Both the position numbers and the translations under genes were made by a program. DNA of 64,000 nt from Bacteroidota bacterium (lineage in GTDB: Bacteria > Bacteroidota > Bacteroidia > Chitinophagales > Chitinophagaceae). The DNA lies in contig VGFT01000007.1 in NCBI GenBank assembly GCA_016868775.1, positions 1-64,000 of the forward strand, in the 5' to 3' direction. The notes under the pieces were generated by a model. That model saw nothing but the letters and a program-made list of their open reading frames with translations. It made no database searches and was not told the origin of the DNA. Shown here piece after piece: positions 53,039 to 62,564 of the stretch (position 1 is the first letter of the stretch; the number at the start of each line of letters is the position of its first letter).

Positions 53039-53839
53039 TTATGCCAGAACTCGGTCCTGGTTCTTGATCTTGGTCAGATCGTTTTTTTGTAGGATTTCTT
53101 TTGCCAGATTCAGGTAATTGGCGGATCCTTTGCTGTTGCCATCGTATAGAATGACCGGTTTTCCGGCAGAGGGGGCTTCGGCCAAGCGAGCATTTCGGTG
53201 GATGATGGTACTGAAGACCAGTTCATCAAAGTGTCGGCGGACCTCGCTTACGACCTGGTTACAGAGCCGGAGCCGTCCGTCGTACATGGTCATCAGAATG
53301 CCTTCAATGGCAAGTGTGGTGTTCAGTCTGCTTTGAACGATCTTGATCGTGTTTAGCAATTTACCGAGTCCCTCCAGCGCAAAGAACTCGGCCTGTACCG
53401 GAATCACCACCGAATCGGCAGCGGTGAGGGCATTCACGGTGATCAATCCAAGCGACGGCGAACAATCGATGATGATGAAATCATAGTCGCCCCGCAACGT
53501 CTCGAGTAAATTTTTGAGTACCATCTCCCGACTCGGGTAATTGATCATTTCAATTTCAGCTCCAACCAGGTCGATGTGCGATGGGATCAGGTCGAGGTTG
53601 GGGATCTCGGTTTTCAGCACCACATCCTTGGGTCGGGCTTGGTTCACCATACAATCGTACAGGCTTTGGGTGATGTTTTGCAAATCGAAGCCGACGCCTG
53701 TGGTGCTGTTGGCCTGTGGGTCGCCGTCGACCAGCAAGGTCTTGTATTCCAGTACCGCCAAACTAGCGGCCAGATTGATGGCTGTGGTAGTTTTCCCTAC
53801 GCCTCCTTTTTGATTCGCTACGCCGATGATTCTCGCCAT
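53039..53839 (-). CDS. parA: Chromosome-partitioning ATPase ParA
   Basis: 266 residues. Deviant Walker [21 protein letters not shown] at the N-terminus, Walker A' [13 protein letters not shown], Walker [22 protein letters not shown] chromosomal ParA/Soj-type ATPase without an N-terminal DNA-binding extension, matched to the ParB downstream. A TATTTTG stretch on the minus strand (about 53876) is a weak promoter candidate. Confidence 0.96.
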   Translation of the reverse strand: MARIIGVANQKGGVGKTTTAINLAASLAVLEYKTLLVDGDPQANSTTGVGFDLQNITQSLYDCMVNQARPKDVVLKTEIPNLDLIPSHIDLVGAEIEMINYPSREMVLKNLLETLRGDYDFIIIDCSPSLGLITVNALTAADSVVIPVQAEFFALEGLGKLLNTIKIVQSRLNTTLAIEGILMTMYDGRLRLCNQVVSEVRRHFDELVFSTIIHRNARLAEAPSAGKPVILYDGNSKGSANYLNLAKEILQKNDLTKIKNQDRVLA

Positions 53840-53945
53840 GACCCGTTCTATGTGGTGGTAAAGTTGAAAGGGTTACAAAATACGGCAAAAAATAGTTATG
53901 CCCACCGGATAAAACCTTCTGCCGCAGGGATTGTTTAAGATGAAC

Positions 53946-53953
53946 TAATTTTG
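53946..53953 (+). promoter_or_regulatory. -7 promoter element TAATTTTG before the metallophosphoesterase
   Basis: A perfect TAnnTTTG that overlaps a possible TTG start at 53951, which argues for the ATG at 53960 as the true start. Confidence 0.6.
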
Positions 53954-53959
53954 CCTCGC

Positions 53960-55207
53960 ATGCGCGTCACTGTTTTTGGGATTGTAGCTACGGCCTTTTA
54001 TTTGCTCATCGACCTATACGTATTCTGGGTGCTGCGCAGTTATTTACTCAGTACCGGTGTGCGCCGGGCCGGATTGATTCAGGGGGTTTATTTGGCGCTG
54101 GGTATCGGTTCCCTGTTGTTCTTCTTTTTTATCCCCAAGCTGGTGCAAACGGAGGGGTGGAAGCCCATCGGGATGACTGTTTTTGCATTGGTGGTTTCCT
54201 GGTTCCTGGCCAGAGGAGTAGCGTCCTTGTTTTTCCTGGCTGATGATATACGAAGACTGCTCCAATGGGGTGGCATTCGGGCCTATCGGATGGCTACTTC
54301 CACGGCGGGGGTCGATTCAGCAGTCAGTCGCTCGGTTTTTTTGAGTTGGATGGGCATTCTTGCCGGTTCCGGGCTACTCGGGATTTTGGTTTACGGTTTC
54401 GGAAATAAATACCGCTATGAGGTAAGAAGACAAAAAATTCGTTCGCCCAAGTTGCCGGAGTCTTTTGAGGGACTCAAAATTGTGCAATTATCCGATATTC
54501 ATGTGGGGAGCTTTGATGACCCCAAGGCCGTGGCCCGCGGGATTGAAAAGGCAATTTCCTTAAACCCCGATCTGATCGTTTTTACGGGCGACCTGGTAAA
54601 CAACATGGCCAAAGAGGTGGGGGAATACGAAAAGATTTTTTCACGCCTTCATGCTCCGCTGGGCATCTTTTCGATTTTGGGCAATCACGATTACGGCGAT
54701 TATATAGCCTGGGAAACGGCCGATCAGAAAAGTGAAAATCTCCAACAGCTTAAGTCCATACATGAAAGAATGGGATGGCGATTGTTGCTCAATGAGAACG
54801 TTACGATTCGTCGAGGAGATCAATCGATCGTGTTGATCGGGGTAGAAAATTGGTCTTCCCGCGCGAATTTCAAACGATACGGCGATCTCGCATTGGCCTA
54901 TGAAGGCGTGGAGCCAAGTCAGTTCCAAATCTTACTAAGTCACGATCCTTCACATTTTGAGGCAGAGGTACCCAAATCCTATCCGGGCATCGACCTTACC
55001 TTGTCCGGCCATACACACGGAATGCAGTTTGGACTTGAGGTGCCGGGTTTTCGATGGAGTCCGGTCCAATATGTATACAACTGCTGGGCTGGCCATTACG
55101 AACAAGGTAGCCAACAGCTTTATGTGAATCGCGGGTTTGGTTTTCTGGGGTATCCCGGAAGAGTGGGCATTTTACCAGAGATCACCCTGTTGGAATTAAC
55201 GAGTTGA
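53960..55207 (+). CDS. Membrane-anchored metallophosphoesterase
   Basis: 415 residues from the ATG at 53960. About four N-terminal membrane helices, then a calcineurin-like phosphoesterase domain: KIVQLSDIHVGSFDDPK, DLIVFTGDLVNNMA, FSILGNHDYGDY, LLSHDPSHF and LTLSGHTHGMQFG, a complete set of metal ligands. Related to YkuE/LpxH-like enzymes that cleave phosphoesters on lipids; the substrate is unknown. Confidence 0.92.
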   Translation: MRVTVFGIVATAFYLLIDLYVFWVLRSYLLSTGVRRAGLIQGVYLALGIGSLLFFFFIPKLVQTEGWKPIGMTVFALVVSWFLARGVASLFFLADDIRRLLQWGGIRAYRMATSTAGVDSAVSRSVFLSWMGILAGSGLLGILVYGFGNKYRYEVRRQKIRSPKLPESFEGLKIVQLSDIHVGSFDDPKAVARGIEKAISLNPDLIVFTGDLVNNMAKEVGEYEKIFSRLHAPLGIFSILGNHDYGDYIAWETADQKSENLQQLKSIHERMGWRLLLNENVTIRRGDQSIVLIGVENWSSRANFKRYGDLALAYEGVEPSQFQILLSHDPSHFEAEVPKSYPGIDLTLSGHTHGMQFGLEVPGFRWSPVQYVYNCWAGHYEQGSQQLYVNRGFGFLGYPGRVGILPEITLLELTS

Positions 55208-55249
55208 ATTCTTTGGGCAATTTTAACATACAGCTGGTATCCCAGTAAC

Positions 55250-55257
55250 TAATTTTG
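55250..55257 (+). promoter_or_regulatory. -7 promoter element TAATTTTG before the porin gene
   Basis: A perfect TAnnTTTG, 19 bases before the ATG at 55277. Confidence 0.6.
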
Positions 55258-55276
55258 AATCATAAACATTATTCCT

Positions 55277-55867
55277 ATGCTTAGCCGTAAACTCTTGGTG
55301 ATTGCGTTCGCTACTCTTTCCCAGGTCGCTTTCGCCCAACTGGATCTTGGTGCAAAAATCGGTGTAAACCTGACTAAGATTGATGGCAGTGCTTTTTCGG
55401 ACCAATTTAAGTATGGGTATCATGCCGGAGGCTTTATTGCCATTCCGCTTGGGAAGAAATTTGGATTCCAACCCGAAGTGTTGTACAACCAAAACAGCCT
55501 TCGTGTTGACACCAGTTTCACCAATACGGTCAATGGAATTTTTCGGGGCGGAATCACCAGCGTGAAGTTGAATTATCTCTCCATCCCCATTCTGATCAAT
55601 TATAAACTTGTCGGTAAGTTTATCACGCTACAACTGGGACCGCAGTTTGGTATACTGCTCGACCAGAATCGTACCTTTTTACAAAATGGGGGCAATGCCT
55701 TCAAGAGTGGCGACCTATCCCTATTGGGCGGCGTGCAGGTAAAACTCGGACCGCTTCGGGTGAACGGCCGTTACGTCATTGGCCTAAACAACCTTAGCGA
55801 CCTCACAAACAATAGCCAATGGAAAAGCCGAGGATATCAGGTTTCAGCGGGGATTGCAATTCTTTAG
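55277..55867 (+). CDS. Outer-membrane beta-barrel porin-like protein
   Basis: 196 residues. A signal peptide (LLVIAFATLSQVAFAQ) is followed by an eight-stranded-barrel pattern: LDLGAKIGVNLTKIDGSAF, YGYHAGGFIAIPLGKKFGFQ, PEVLYNQNSLR, VKLNYLSIPILINYKLVGKF, LQLGPQFGILLDQ, GGVQVKLGPLRVNGRYVIGL and a final strand ending in AGIAIL. This is the outer_membrane_beta-barrel (PorT-like) family, common and mostly of unknown function in the phylum. Confidence 0.88.
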   Translation: MLSRKLLVIAFATLSQVAFAQLDLGAKIGVNLTKIDGSAFSDQFKYGYHAGGFIAIPLGKKFGFQPEVLYNQNSLRVDTSFTNTVNGIFRGGITSVKLNYLSIPILINYKLVGKFITLQLGPQFGILLDQNRTFLQNGGNAFKSGDLSLLGGVQVKLGPLRVNGRYVIGLNNLSDLTNNSQWKSRGYQVSAGIAIL

Positions 55868-55868
55868 A

Positions 55869-56015
55869 AAGTTTGGGTAGTTTGGATAGTTTGGATAGTT
55901 TGAGTCCAGTAGGAATTACTCTTTTAGCAAAGGCACTAGCAAATAGGTAGAACTCTCCAAACTCTCCAAACTGCCCAAACTATCCAAACTATCCTAGCTA
56001 GTCCGCCTTCGGCGG
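55869..56015 (+). repeat. 9-base tandem repeats in inverted arms, plus CCGCCTTCGGCGG palindrome
   Basis: Four AGTTTGGRT-type units (about 55869-55904) face four to five complementary CCAAACTMT-type units (about 55953-55993) across some 50 bases, so the arms could form a long imperfect hairpin. The palindrome CCGCC-TTC-GGCGG follows at 56003-56015. The whole lies in the 245-base gap between the porin gene and lon. No coding capacity is evident. Confidence 0.8.
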
Positions 56016-56112
56016 CCAGTTTGTCAGCCAACCGCCTTTGGTACAAGAATTGGAGTTGCTCAGCGGGAATTCTATATTTACTCCCTATCAATTTTTCAAC
56101 AATCTGATTAAC

Positions 56113-58515
56113 ATGATTTTGCGTCCGGAGGAGGAAATGGATTTTTTGCCGATTATTCCCTTGCATGAGGGCGATAATGAGGATATTGACAATCTGGTCG
56201 TACCGGAGGAACTGCCTTTGTTGCCGCTTCGAAATACGGTTTTGTTTCCGGGGGTAGTGCTGCCCATCACTGTGGGGCGCGACAAAAGCATTAAAGCCGT
56301 AACCGAAGCATACAAGGCCGATAAACTCATCGGGGTGGTGGCCCAAAAGGACAGCCAGGTCGAAGACCCCCAAGTGGCCGATCTCAGTTCCATTGGCACC
56401 GTCGCACGGATCGTCAAACAGATCAAAATGCCAGACGGCGGTACCACCATCATCATACAAGGGAAGGCTCGGTTTCGCAAGCTGGAAATAACCTCCATCG
56501 AGCCCTACTTCAAGGCCAAGGTGGAAAAGATGACCGAACAGGCCGCCCCCACTGATGAACATTTCAAAGCCTATGTATCCAATATCAAGGAACTGGCTTC
56601 CGAGATCATTCAGCTATCTCCCAATATTCCCACGGAGGCCGGCATCATCTTAAAAAACATCGAAAACCCGGTTTTTCTGATTCACTTCGTGTCCAGCAAC
56701 CTGAGTGTTGACCTGATAGAGAAACAGCGCTTGTTGGAGATCGATGACATTCGGCAGCGGGCCGACCTGCTCATGCAATTCCTTCAACGCGAATTGCAGT
56801 TTGCCGAATTGAAAAATAAAGTCACGACCAAGACCCGAACGGAAATCGACAAACAACAACGCGAGTACTTTCTTCAACAACAACTCAAGAGCATTCGAGA
56901 GGAGCTGGGGGGCGACAGCAATCAGCAAGAGCTGAAGGAAATGCAGAAAAAGGCCGATCAAAAAAAATGGCCGGTCGCCGCCAAAGAGTTATTTCACAAA
57001 GGGATGGAGAAGCTCGAGCGGATGCACTCCAGTACGCCCGATTATTCCGTGGTGTACAATCACCTCGACTTGATGCTCGACCTGCCCTGGGGCGAATGCA
57101 CGGAAGATAATTATAACCTTAAACAGGCCCGGGAAACACTCGACCGTGATCATTACGGCATGAAAAAGATCAAGGAACGCATCCTCGAGTACCTGGCCGT
57201 GTTGAAACTGAAAGGAGACATGAAAAGTCCCATCCTCTGTTTCCTCGGCCCTCCCGGTATCGGCAAAACATCCCTTGGTAAAAGCATTGCACAGGCACTG
57301 GGTAGAAAATACGTACGCCTGAGTTTGGGCGGATTGCACGACGAAAGCGAGATCCGTGGTCACCGTAAAACCTATATCGGTGCTATGCCAGGACGAATTC
57401 TCCAATCCATTCGAAAGGTCAATTCTTCCAACCCCGTCATGATCCTCGATGAGATCGATAAAGTAGGACGCGATTTTCGGACCGATCCCTCCTCCGCCTT
57501 GCTCGAAGTGCTCGACCCCGAACAAAATCACAGCTTTTACGACAACTACCTCGAAACCGAGTATGACCTCAGTAAAGTATTGTTCATCGCTACGGCCAAT
57601 GATATCCAACACATCCAACCGGCCCTGCGCGACCGACTCGAGATCATCGACCTCAGCGGCTATGCCCTGGAGGAAAAAGTACAGATTGCCCAACGACACT
57701 TGATCCCTAAACAAAAAGAACAACACGGTTTGGGTAAATCCTCCATTCAGCTCAGTGATAAAGTGCTGGAGCGATTGATTCAGGACTATACCCGCGAGAG
57801 CGGGGTACGGGAACTCGACAGACAACTGGCCTCCCTGATGCGCAACCAAGCAAAAGAAATGGCACTGCGCGGAAAATCCAAACGTTCTCTCACGCTGGAG
57901 GACGTTGAAAAAATTCTGGGCAAACCCCGCTACTCCAATGACATCTACAAAACCGCTCTAATGCCCGGGGTGGCCGTGGGGTTGGCATGGACCTACGTCG
58001 GCGGCGACATCCTCTTCATGGAAGCCAGTCTCAGCGAGGGCAAAGGCGAAATGAAACTTACCGGTAACCTCGGACAGGTCATGAAAGAAAGTGTAAGTAC
58101 CGCGTATACGTATTTGCAGGTCAATGCCCGCAAATACGGGATCGACTCTACGTTGTTCGAAAAGCGAAACATACATGTGCATGTGCCGGAAGGCGCCGTG
58201 CCGAAGGATGGTCCCAGCGCAGGCGTAACCATGCTCACCGCCATGGCCTCCGCCTTTAGCGGGAAAAAAGTAAAATCTTATCTGGCGATGACCGGGGAGA
58301 TAACGTTACGGGGGCAAGTACTGCCCGTCGGCGGAATCCAAGAGAAAGTACTCGCCGCGAAACGCGCCGGACTACGAGAGATCATTCTCTGCAATCAAAA
58401 TGAAAAGGATGTGGCGGAGATCGATCCGGAATACATAAAAGGATTGACCTTCCACTATGTCAAGAATATGAACCAGGTGTTGGAACTGGCGATTCCCGGA
58501 ATTCCTTCCAAATAA
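56113..58515 (+). CDS. lon: ATP-dependent protease Lon
   Basis: 800 residues from the ATG at 56113. The open frame reaches a TTG at 56038, but the preceding bases look like leader and repeat; an ATG at 56146 is also possible. N-terminal substrate domain ([20 protein letters not shown]), coiled-coil region (about 180-300), AAA+ domain with Walker A GPPGIGKT at 379-386 and Walker [12 protein letters not shown], and the protease domain with the Ser702 (PKDGPSAG) and Lys745 ([14 protein letters not shown]) dyad at the normal 43-residue spacing. Degrades misfolded and regulatory proteins in the cytoplasm. Confidence 0.97.
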   Translation: MILRPEEEMDFLPIIPLHEGDNEDIDNLVVPEELPLLPLRNTVLFPGVVLPITVGRDKSIKAVTEAYKADKLIGVVAQKDSQVEDPQVADLSSIGTVARIVKQIKMPDGGTTIIIQGKARFRKLEITSIEPYFKAKVEKMTEQAAPTDEHFKAYVSNIKELASEIIQLSPNIPTEAGIILKNIENPVFLIHFVSSNLSVDLIEKQRLLEIDDIRQRADLLMQFLQRELQFAELKNKVTTKTRTEIDKQQREYFLQQQLKSIREELGGDSNQQELKEMQKKADQKKWPVAAKELFHKGMEKLERMHSSTPDYSVVYNHLDLMLDLPWGECTEDNYNLKQARETLDRDHYGMKKIKERILEYLAVLKLKGDMKSPILCFLGPPGIGKTSLGKSIAQALGRKYVRLSLGGLHDESEIRGHRKTYIGAMPGRILQSIRKVNSSNPVMILDEIDKVGRDFRTDPSSALLEVLDPEQNHSFYDNYLETEYDLSKVLFIATANDIQHIQPALRDRLEIIDLSGYALEEKVQIAQRHLIPKQKEQHGLGKSSIQLSDKVLERLIQDYTRESGVRELDRQLASLMRNQAKEMALRGKSKRSLTLEDVEKILGKPRYSNDIYKTALMPGVAVGLAWTYVGGDILFMEASLSEGKGEMKLTGNLGQVMKESVSTAYTYLQVNARKYGIDSTLFEKRNIHVHVPEGAVPKDGPSAGVTMLTAMASAFSGKKVKSYLAMTGEITLRGQVLPVGGIQEKVLAAKRAGLREIILCNQNEKDVAEIDPEYIKGLTFHYVKNMNQVLELAIPGIPSK

Positions 58516-58541
58516 CTCCTGCAGTTGTTTTATTTTCGACC

Positions 58542-59588
58542 GTGCGCACCGCGATTCTAATTGGATCCCTATCCGTTTGTTCGATCGTATCGAATGCACA
58601 ACTATTGGGCGGTTCCGCCTCCATGAATTTTCTTCGCCTCCCTCCGGGCGCAACGGTGAGCGCACCGGGCGGATTGGTCGTCGCCCGCGATCGATCCGAT
58701 CTGGCCATCGCTTATCAAAACCCCGCCTTACTCGAAACCGGCCGCCCGGCCCGACTGCATTCTTCTTTTCTTTTTCTTCCCGGCGGATCCAGCGTTTATT
58801 TTTTATCTGCGATTACCAGTAAGCCGCAGGCACGCTTGGTAACGTCCGTGTCTCTTCAGTATGTAGATCATGGAACGGTTCCTTCAACAGATGCCGGCGG
58901 AAATATCTTGGGCAGTTTTCGTCCGCGCGACTGGAGCATGCAATTAGCCGCCTCACTGCCTTACTTATCTCGCTGGCGCGGTGGGGCAGCCCTCCAATGG
59001 GCTCATGCTTCTTATGGCATCTACCGAAGCACAGCCTTTCTTGCTAACATGGGTATTCGCTATCGCGATACGGCCAACGGATTCACGTTTGGAGCCATCC
59101 TGCGCCATGCCGGTTTCTTTGTTGGACGATTCGATGGCGGAAGCACCCAACAACTTCCAATCGAGTTGGCATTCGGAGTTTGGAAAAAATGGAAAGATTC
59201 TCCCTTTGCCGCCGGCATCACCTGGCAGCGCATGCAACGCTGGAATTTGGAAGCAGATGAATTGTTTGATCCGAATCTATCACCCATCGGGGTCGATAAC
59301 CGGCAGTCGACCTTCGCCGGACAATTTTTCAATCACTTGATTCTATCCGCACGCGTGGAGTTGCATCCGCAACTGCAATTCATCGGCGGCTATAATTTTT
59401 TGCGCCGCCGAGAACTTGGCTGGGCCGGAGGTGCAAACGGGCTTTCGGGGTTTTCATACGGCGTGCAAGCAACGCTTCACCGTCTACAGCTCAGCTTCGC
59501 GCGATCGCATTACATGGCGAATCAATCTCAGAACCAACTATCGTTCGAATATTCCCTAAAACCATACGGCAACGGCTGGAAACGGTAA
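58542..59588 (+). CDS. porQ: Type IX secretion system protein PorQ
   Basis: 348 residues from a GTG at 58542, which gives a signal peptide (ILIGSLSVCSIVSNAQ); a TATTTTCG at 58531-58538 is a near-consensus -7 element. The mature part opens LLGGSASMNFLRLPPGATVS, followed by DLAIAYQNPALLETG, a FadL/PorV-like beginning, and continues as an outer-membrane barrel. PorQ works with the PorV/PorU/PorZ attachment complex that processes T9SS cargo at the surface. This fits the T9SS-type C-termini elsewhere in the window. Confidence 0.85.
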   Translation: MRTAILIGSLSVCSIVSNAQLLGGSASMNFLRLPPGATVSAPGGLVVARDRSDLAIAYQNPALLETGRPARLHSSFLFLPGGSSVYFLSAITSKPQARLVTSVSLQYVDHGTVPSTDAGGNILGSFRPRDWSMQLAASLPYLSRWRGGAALQWAHASYGIYRSTAFLANMGIRYRDTANGFTFGAILRHAGFFVGRFDGGSTQQLPIELAFGVWKKWKDSPFAAGITWQRMQRWNLEADELFDPNLSPIGVDNRQSTFAGQFFNHLILSARVELHPQLQFIGGYNFLRRRELGWAGGANGLSGFSYGVQATLHRLQLSFARSHYMANQSQNQLSFEYSLKPYGNGWKR

Positions 59589-59596
59589 CGCCAAGT

Positions 59597-61060
59597 TCAA
59601 TCGTACAGAAAAACGGGCGTGTACCGGCGTTTAATAAAAGTAGTGTCGTATAACTGCTCCAGTACGTGGGGAAACACGTTGTGTACCTGAACCGAGTCGG
59701 GCAATATATTTTTGAGCCCTTTCACAAATAGGATCGTATTGAATTCAATGCCATCGGGCGAAGGGGTGCGCATGTTTTTCCAACCGTGATCGCTTATGAC
59801 GATAAAAATCGTCTCTTCATTGTTTTTCATCATGGCTTTTAGCATTTCCAGCAGCCGATGGTTAGTGTATTTCAGGTAGCTCAGATAGGCTGCTTTGTTA
59901 GAGGAATTCAGCGCTGTTTCCACGTCCACCTCCTGGCTTTCTTCGTTCAGTAAGTATGGGTCATGTGGCAGGAAGAGGTGTATGTAATGAAAATCAGGCT
60001 CGGCGGAGTTGTTTACAACCTTCTCTGTCTGAGTACGCAGAAAATCGTTCTGCAATCGGATCATTTTTCGCTGAAATGTTTTTTTACTCTGGCCAAACAG
60101 ATTTTTTGTATAAAGGTGGTAGGCGAGATCCCGATAAATCGTTTGAGAGGTATTAAAATGATGAAGTCGCTCTGCCCCCACGATGTGTAGGTGAAAAAGA
60201 TCCTCGAAAGGAGGCTGGTCGTTAAAAGGAAAGATGGAGGCATTGTGGATTTTGTAGCCATTGGTCTGTAAGGAGGCGGTCCATATATTTCTGTTGATGT
60301 GTTGGATCCCCTTTCGCCAGCTTGCCAGATTGGACACATCGGTGCTGAGCAGCTCCAGGGGTTGCATGTCAAAGAGCGAAGCCATCGAAAAGATAGTCAG
60401 GTTGTATAAACTACCCGCTTGGTCGACCTCCTGAAATCCGATCGATTTCATTTTTTCTGTAAAATCGCTGTTATCAAATTGGAAAAACGACCGAAGGGAG
60501 GAGGTTCCGGCATATTCGTCGAGTAGCAAAAGCACGATATCGGGTTTCTTTTTGAGTTCCCGAAAGCTTGGTGTATCGGTTGGCGTTGACGCACTTTTCT
60601 GCTGCCGCAGAAGTTGACTCACAGACACCGGAATCATCGCGAGGGAAAATACTGTGATCAACTTTACAAAGCGGTAGCGGGGTTTGCGGATTGAACCATA
60701 TACAATGATCAGAAGAAGAAGTAGCGGTATCGGGAGGAGCAGTGTATAGCTCGACCAAAAACTTTCTCCAATCAGGGATTTGAAGGATTTGTGAAGGGGA
60801 CTAATATAAAATTCGATCAGCAGCAAGATCAGTATGATGGAATTTGGTCTTGTCCAATTGGAGAAAAAATATCTAAGTCCCAAGGCCAACACCATGCCGC
60901 CCCCACCATAAAGCAGGATCTCCATCAGCAGATCCGTTTCCGGAATGGTCGGGTAGTGGTTGGAATAAATAGCGAATAGCTGGGCAAAAACCAGTAGGGG
61001 GATGGGCCAGGGTCCGGATTCGGATATTTTTTTTACCGACTTTTTTATTTTTTCGAACAT
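59597..61060 (-). CDS. Membrane sulfatase-fold enzyme of the 54-aa/methyltransferase cassette
   Basis: 487 residues. Four to five N-terminal membrane helices (to about residue 155), then an alkaline-phosphatase-fold domain: KKKPDIVLLLLDEYAGTSSL with the metal-binding Asp/Glu, AGSLYNLTIFSMASLFDMQP with candidate Ser/Thr nucleophiles, FHYIHLFLPHDPYLL, and IFIVISDHGWKNMRTPSPDG with DH metal ligands. It could be a sulfatase, phosphodiesterase or phosphoglycerol/phosphoethanolamine-type transferase. The start overlaps the end of the kinase-like/methyltransferase gene by 16 bases, pointing to coordinated production. Convergent with porQ. Confidence 0.85.
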   Translation of the reverse strand: MFEKIKKSVKKISESGPWPIPLLVFAQLFAIYSNHYPTIPETDLLMEILLYGGGGMVLALGLRYFFSNWTRPNSIILILLLIEFYISPLHKSFKSLIGESFWSSYTLLLPIPLLLLLIIVYGSIRKPRYRFVKLITVFSLAMIPVSVSQLLRQQKSASTPTDTPSFRELKKKPDIVLLLLDEYAGTSSLRSFFQFDNSDFTEKMKSIGFQEVDQAGSLYNLTIFSMASLFDMQPLELLSTDVSNLASWRKGIQHINRNIWTASLQTNGYKIHNASIFPFNDQPPFEDLFHLHIVGAERLHHFNTSQTIYRDLAYHLYTKNLFGQSKKTFQRKMIRLQNDFLRTQTEKVVNNSAEPDFHYIHLFLPHDPYLLNEESQEVDVETALNSSNKAAYLSYLKYTNHRLLEMLKAMMKNNEETIFIVISDHGWKNMRTPSPDGIEFNTILFVKGLKNILPDSVQVHNVFPHVLEQLYDTTFIKRRYTPVFLYD

Positions 61061-62403
61061 AGATACAGTCTTCTCGTGGAGTCAGTCAGGTTCGATTGGA
61101 ATCGGATGGTAAAAAGTTTCTGCAGTTCGGCTTCAAATGTAAGCTGGTCGACCGGACGTTTCGCTACAATATCTGGGTTAAAAAATTCCACAATCAACGG
61201 ATCGGCCGGATCGATGAATTCGATCCACAGGTGTCGGTTTGATAATTGATGCAGTAGGTTCAACACATCCGTAAGGGGGATGTTGTTTCGATACGTGAGG
61301 TGATGAAGCAGTCCCAGACAGAGCACCAGATCAGAACGGATGGAGGGAATCCGGTTAGGGTCTTGACCGGCCGGTAAAAGTTCTTCAATATTCAGACAGA
61401 AGGTGGTGCAGTTTTTGTGTTGGGCCTGAAGATTTCTGAGGTAAAGTCGGTTTAAGGTCTGCGAATCCGACTCGAGCTGAATTATCTTTCGCTCATCCCG
61501 TTGGAGCGTTTGTGAGTAGACGCCCGTGTTTGAGCCAAGGTCTACTATTGAATTCACTTGCGGCAGCTGATCCGTTTCTTGTTTGATCAAGTTCAATTTA
61601 TGCCGGGAGTATTCTCCTCTGTCCTGAACGTCGTTTTCATAGTTGATCCATTCGGAGTGATTCGGTGCGGCCCGACATTTTTCCGTGGCTAACTGCAAGC
61701 TCCGCAGCAGGTTTTTCATTTTGGGCGCGGAGAAAGTCGGTTGATGCCAATCGGAGCTTTTGCGGGTGATGAATTGACGTGCGTTCAGGTGAATGTGTAA
61801 TAGCCAGTGCAGATACAATTTAGATCGGAGGGGCAAGAGTTTTCGTCCGGTATTCAGCGGGAGGCCATTCGGCCAGGCGCGGAGCAACTGGGGACTTTCC
61901 GCGCCGAGATAATTTCCGGTTACCAAGGGTAGCAAAAACGATTCGCAATATTGCCGATAGGCTACCCAGGGTTTTTCGGTTTCCCAATGCCCCAGGGAAA
62001 GCGTGTCGATCAGAATGGGAGCCGATCCGATGAATTGTATGTTGGATGGATGAGCATCTTTCAAACTCATGCCATATTCCAGAGATATTTGTTGAATCTT
62101 CAGGGTAAGCAATGCAGCCTGTTTCAGCATGTCATAGGTCCAATGCCATGGAGCCATGATGGGATGTATTCGCTGCGGCTTAATGACCAGAAAGGTGTCG
62201 GCCGAATTGGGTCTTTCTACTACTTCATGCGGTATCAGCAGGTTTTGTTGAACCAGCCGATCATACAACCCCGACTGCATGAGTGTTTGGTAGGCAGATC
62301 GGTGAAGTGGGTGTATCGACCGGTGAAGGATGCCGTCTTTTTCAAAAACAAATCCGGCCGGATCCCGGTAAGAGGCCGGGTGTCGGGTAGGAGGGGCATT
62401 CAT
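61045..62403 (-). CDS. Kinase-like domain fused to a SAM-dependent methyltransferase
   Basis: 452 residues. The N-terminal half has the stretch GMSLKDAHPSNIQF...ILIDTLSL (Asp116, Asn121, Asp133), which resembles the catalytic and metal-binding loops of aminoglycoside-phosphotransferase-like kinases (HGDxxxxN...D), though His-Gly is replaced by Leu-Lys. The C-terminal half is a class I methyltransferase with motif I NSIVDLGSNTGVYSQTL (about 285-300) and SDLVLCLGLLHHLTY. NoeA-like proteins of rhizobia have, as I recall, a similar layout. The start overlaps the stop of the 54-residue protein (ATGA). Substrate unknown. Confidence 0.85.
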   Translation of the reverse strand: MNAPPTRHPASYRDPAGFVFEKDGILHRSIHPLHRSAYQTLMQSGLYDRLVQQNLLIPHEVVERPNSADTFLVIKPQRIHPIMAPWHWTYDMLKQAALLTLKIQQISLEYGMSLKDAHPSNIQFIGSAPILIDTLSLGHWETEKPWVAYRQYCESFLLPLVTGNYLGAESPQLLRAWPNGLPLNTGRKLLPLRSKLYLHWLLHIHLNARQFITRKSSDWHQPTFSAPKMKNLLRSLQLATEKCRAAPNHSEWINYENDVQDRGEYSRHKLNLIKQETDQLPQVNSIVDLGSNTGVYSQTLQRDERKIIQLESDSQTLNRLYLRNLQAQHKNCTTFCLNIEELLPAGQDPNRIPSIRSDLVLCLGLLHHLTYRNNIPLTDVLNLLHQLSNRHLWIEFIDPADPLIVEFFNPDIVAKRPVDQLTFEAELQKLFTIRFQSNLTDSTRRLYLCSKK

Positions 62404-62564
62404 GAGTCAGCCGAACGGTCTTTTTTACCCAGCATTCGGTAAAAAAAATTACGAATGACGTATAGCAGGTTCCGAAAATAGAATACCACTTTCAGGATCG
62501 AGGCGATGATGACTTGTGCCAGATAACTTCCATTGCCCGGATCGAGGTAGAGTAGGTAGATCAC
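62400..62564 (-). CDS. 54-residue membrane protein with LDPGNGS motif
   Basis: Starts at a GTG (62564) that overlaps the M42 peptidase stop as GTGA and ends in an ATGA overlap with the methyltransferase start. The protein reads VIYLLYLDPGNGSYLAQVII then a hydrophobic helix, an arginine/tyrosine amphipathic stretch and a charged tail (GKKDRSADS). The LDPG(T/S/N)GS segment before one membrane helix is a pattern I recall from small proteins next to similar methyltransferase and sulfatase genes. A longer frame to 62771 only re-reads the M42 gene. Function unknown, perhaps a membrane anchor or subunit of the cassette. Confidence 0.75.
   Translation of the reverse strand: MIYLLYLDPGNGSYLAQVIIASILKVVFYFRNLLYVIRNFFYRMLGKKDRSADS

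Noticed and set aside
55869-56015. CRISPR array
   Set aside because: Units are 9 bases with no spacers, and no cas gene is in the window.
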